Assembly (NCBI GenBank): GCA_035630195.1
Contig: DASQLD010000539.1
Coordinates: 1-5,670, forward strand
DNA length: 5,670 nt
Direction: 5' to 3'
Origin: DASQDN01 sp035630195
Lineage (GTDB): Bacteria; Acidobacteriota; Terriglobia; Bryobacterales; Bryobacteraceae
Below are positions 5,394-5,670 of the stretch, piece after piece (the first letter of the stretch is position 1; each line of letters begins with the position of its first letter). The notes below the pieces were generated by a model that searched no databases, was not told the origin of the DNA, and saw only the letters and a list, made by a program, of their open reading frames with translations. The position numbers and the translations under genes were made by a program.

Positions 5394-5670
5394 ATGAGGA
5401 AAGTCAGCATCAAGCAGGTATTGTTGGCTACCGCTACTCTCGCTTTCGGAACCGTGGCATCGATAAGTTGGTCGCCCGGCGAGGGGCCTTCTGTCACTGT
5501 TGAAAGTGCGCAGGCCAGGGTAGGGCGGCCGTTGACCCCTGTCAGCGTCGCCGGCGTCGCGCGTCGGTCGACGCGCCGCGCCGTGGTCGGCGGGGCAGCT
5601 GTGGGTGCGGCGACTGTTGGCGCAGCTGGCTGCGTCCGCGTGCTGGTGAACGGCGCCTATGTCTGTCGCT
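5394..5670 (+). CDS. Small exported protein with long leader, downstream of a FixK-type box; cut by the window end
   Basis: The first 92 residues are present and the end is missing. A basic start (MRKVSIK) and hydrophobic core (about 8-24) are followed by SWSPGEG, then PSVTVESAQA (32-41), with likely cleavage after Ala41. The leader closely parallels that of the 2960-3301 protein (GWSEQGN, LSLSISKADA). The mature part starts RVGRPLTPVSVAGVARRSTR, which I recognise as a recurring start of small exported proteins in Bradyrhizobium and Rhodopseudomonas. It continues with a Gly/Ala-rich stretch (about 66-79, GGAAVGAATVGAAG) that could insert in or pack against a membrane, then CVRVLVNGAYVCR with cysteines 80 and 91. 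Function is unknown. The ATG has GAGGAG six bases upstream, and a perfect FixK-type box lies 52 bp before it. The reading frame stays open to the last base, so its true length cannot be given. Confidence 0.82.
   Translation, partial: MRKVSIKQVLLATATLAFGTVASISWSPGEGPSVTVESAQARVGRPLTPVSVAGVARRSTRRAVVGGAAVGAATVGAAGCVRVLVNGAYVCR

Noticed and set aside
1..5670. CRISPR array, tRNA, rRNA, insertion sequence or phage integration site
   Set aside because: No regularly spaced repeats, cloverleaf-like or conserved rRNA sequence, transposase motifs or terminal inverted repeats were seen.

Overview
The window looks like chromosomal DNA of an alphaproteobacterium, most likely Bradyrhizobium or a close relative such as Rhodopseudomonas. 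The reasons are the moderately high GC, the style of the small exported proteins, the small ALCRKLA...AEAENW protein, and the repeated FixK/FNR-type boxes (TTGA-N6-TCAA). This assignment rests on recognition alone; no database search was possible.

Left part (1-2634). Three genes lie on the minus strand, separated by gaps of 127-137 bp, so they are probably not one tight operon. In transcription order they are a six-helix potassium-channel-like membrane protein (1945-2634), a small exported four-cysteine protein of unknown function (1277-1807), and an HD-domain metal-dependent phosphohydrolase (298-1149). Bases 1-297 hold no convincing gene.

Middle part (2635-4135). One small exported protein gene (2960-3301, minus) is followed by a strong hairpin (2901-2940). 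Beyond it is an 834-bp stretch (3302-4135) with only weak or decayed-looking frames, one perfect FixK-type box, one near-box and a GC-rich inverted repeat.

Right part (4136-5670). Three more small exported protein genes are present: 4136-4471 (+), 4529-4768 (-), and 5394 to the right edge (+, cut off). A small probably cytoplasmic protein lies at 4991-5206 (+).

The main signal is regulatory. There are four perfect TTGA-N6-TCAA boxes, at 3364-3377, 4069-4082, 4832-4845 and 5328-5341. Each lies 52-63 bp upstream of the start codon of one of the four small exported proteins. Three of these proteins (2960-3301, 4136-4471, 5394-5670) also share a ten-residue pattern at the end of an unusually long leader, x-[SA]-[LIV]-[ST]-[IV]-[SE]-x-A-x-A, although their mature parts differ. 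The simplest reading is a local group of low-oxygen-induced (FixK/FNR-regulated) exported small proteins that diversified after the leader. The functions of the mature proteins are unknown.
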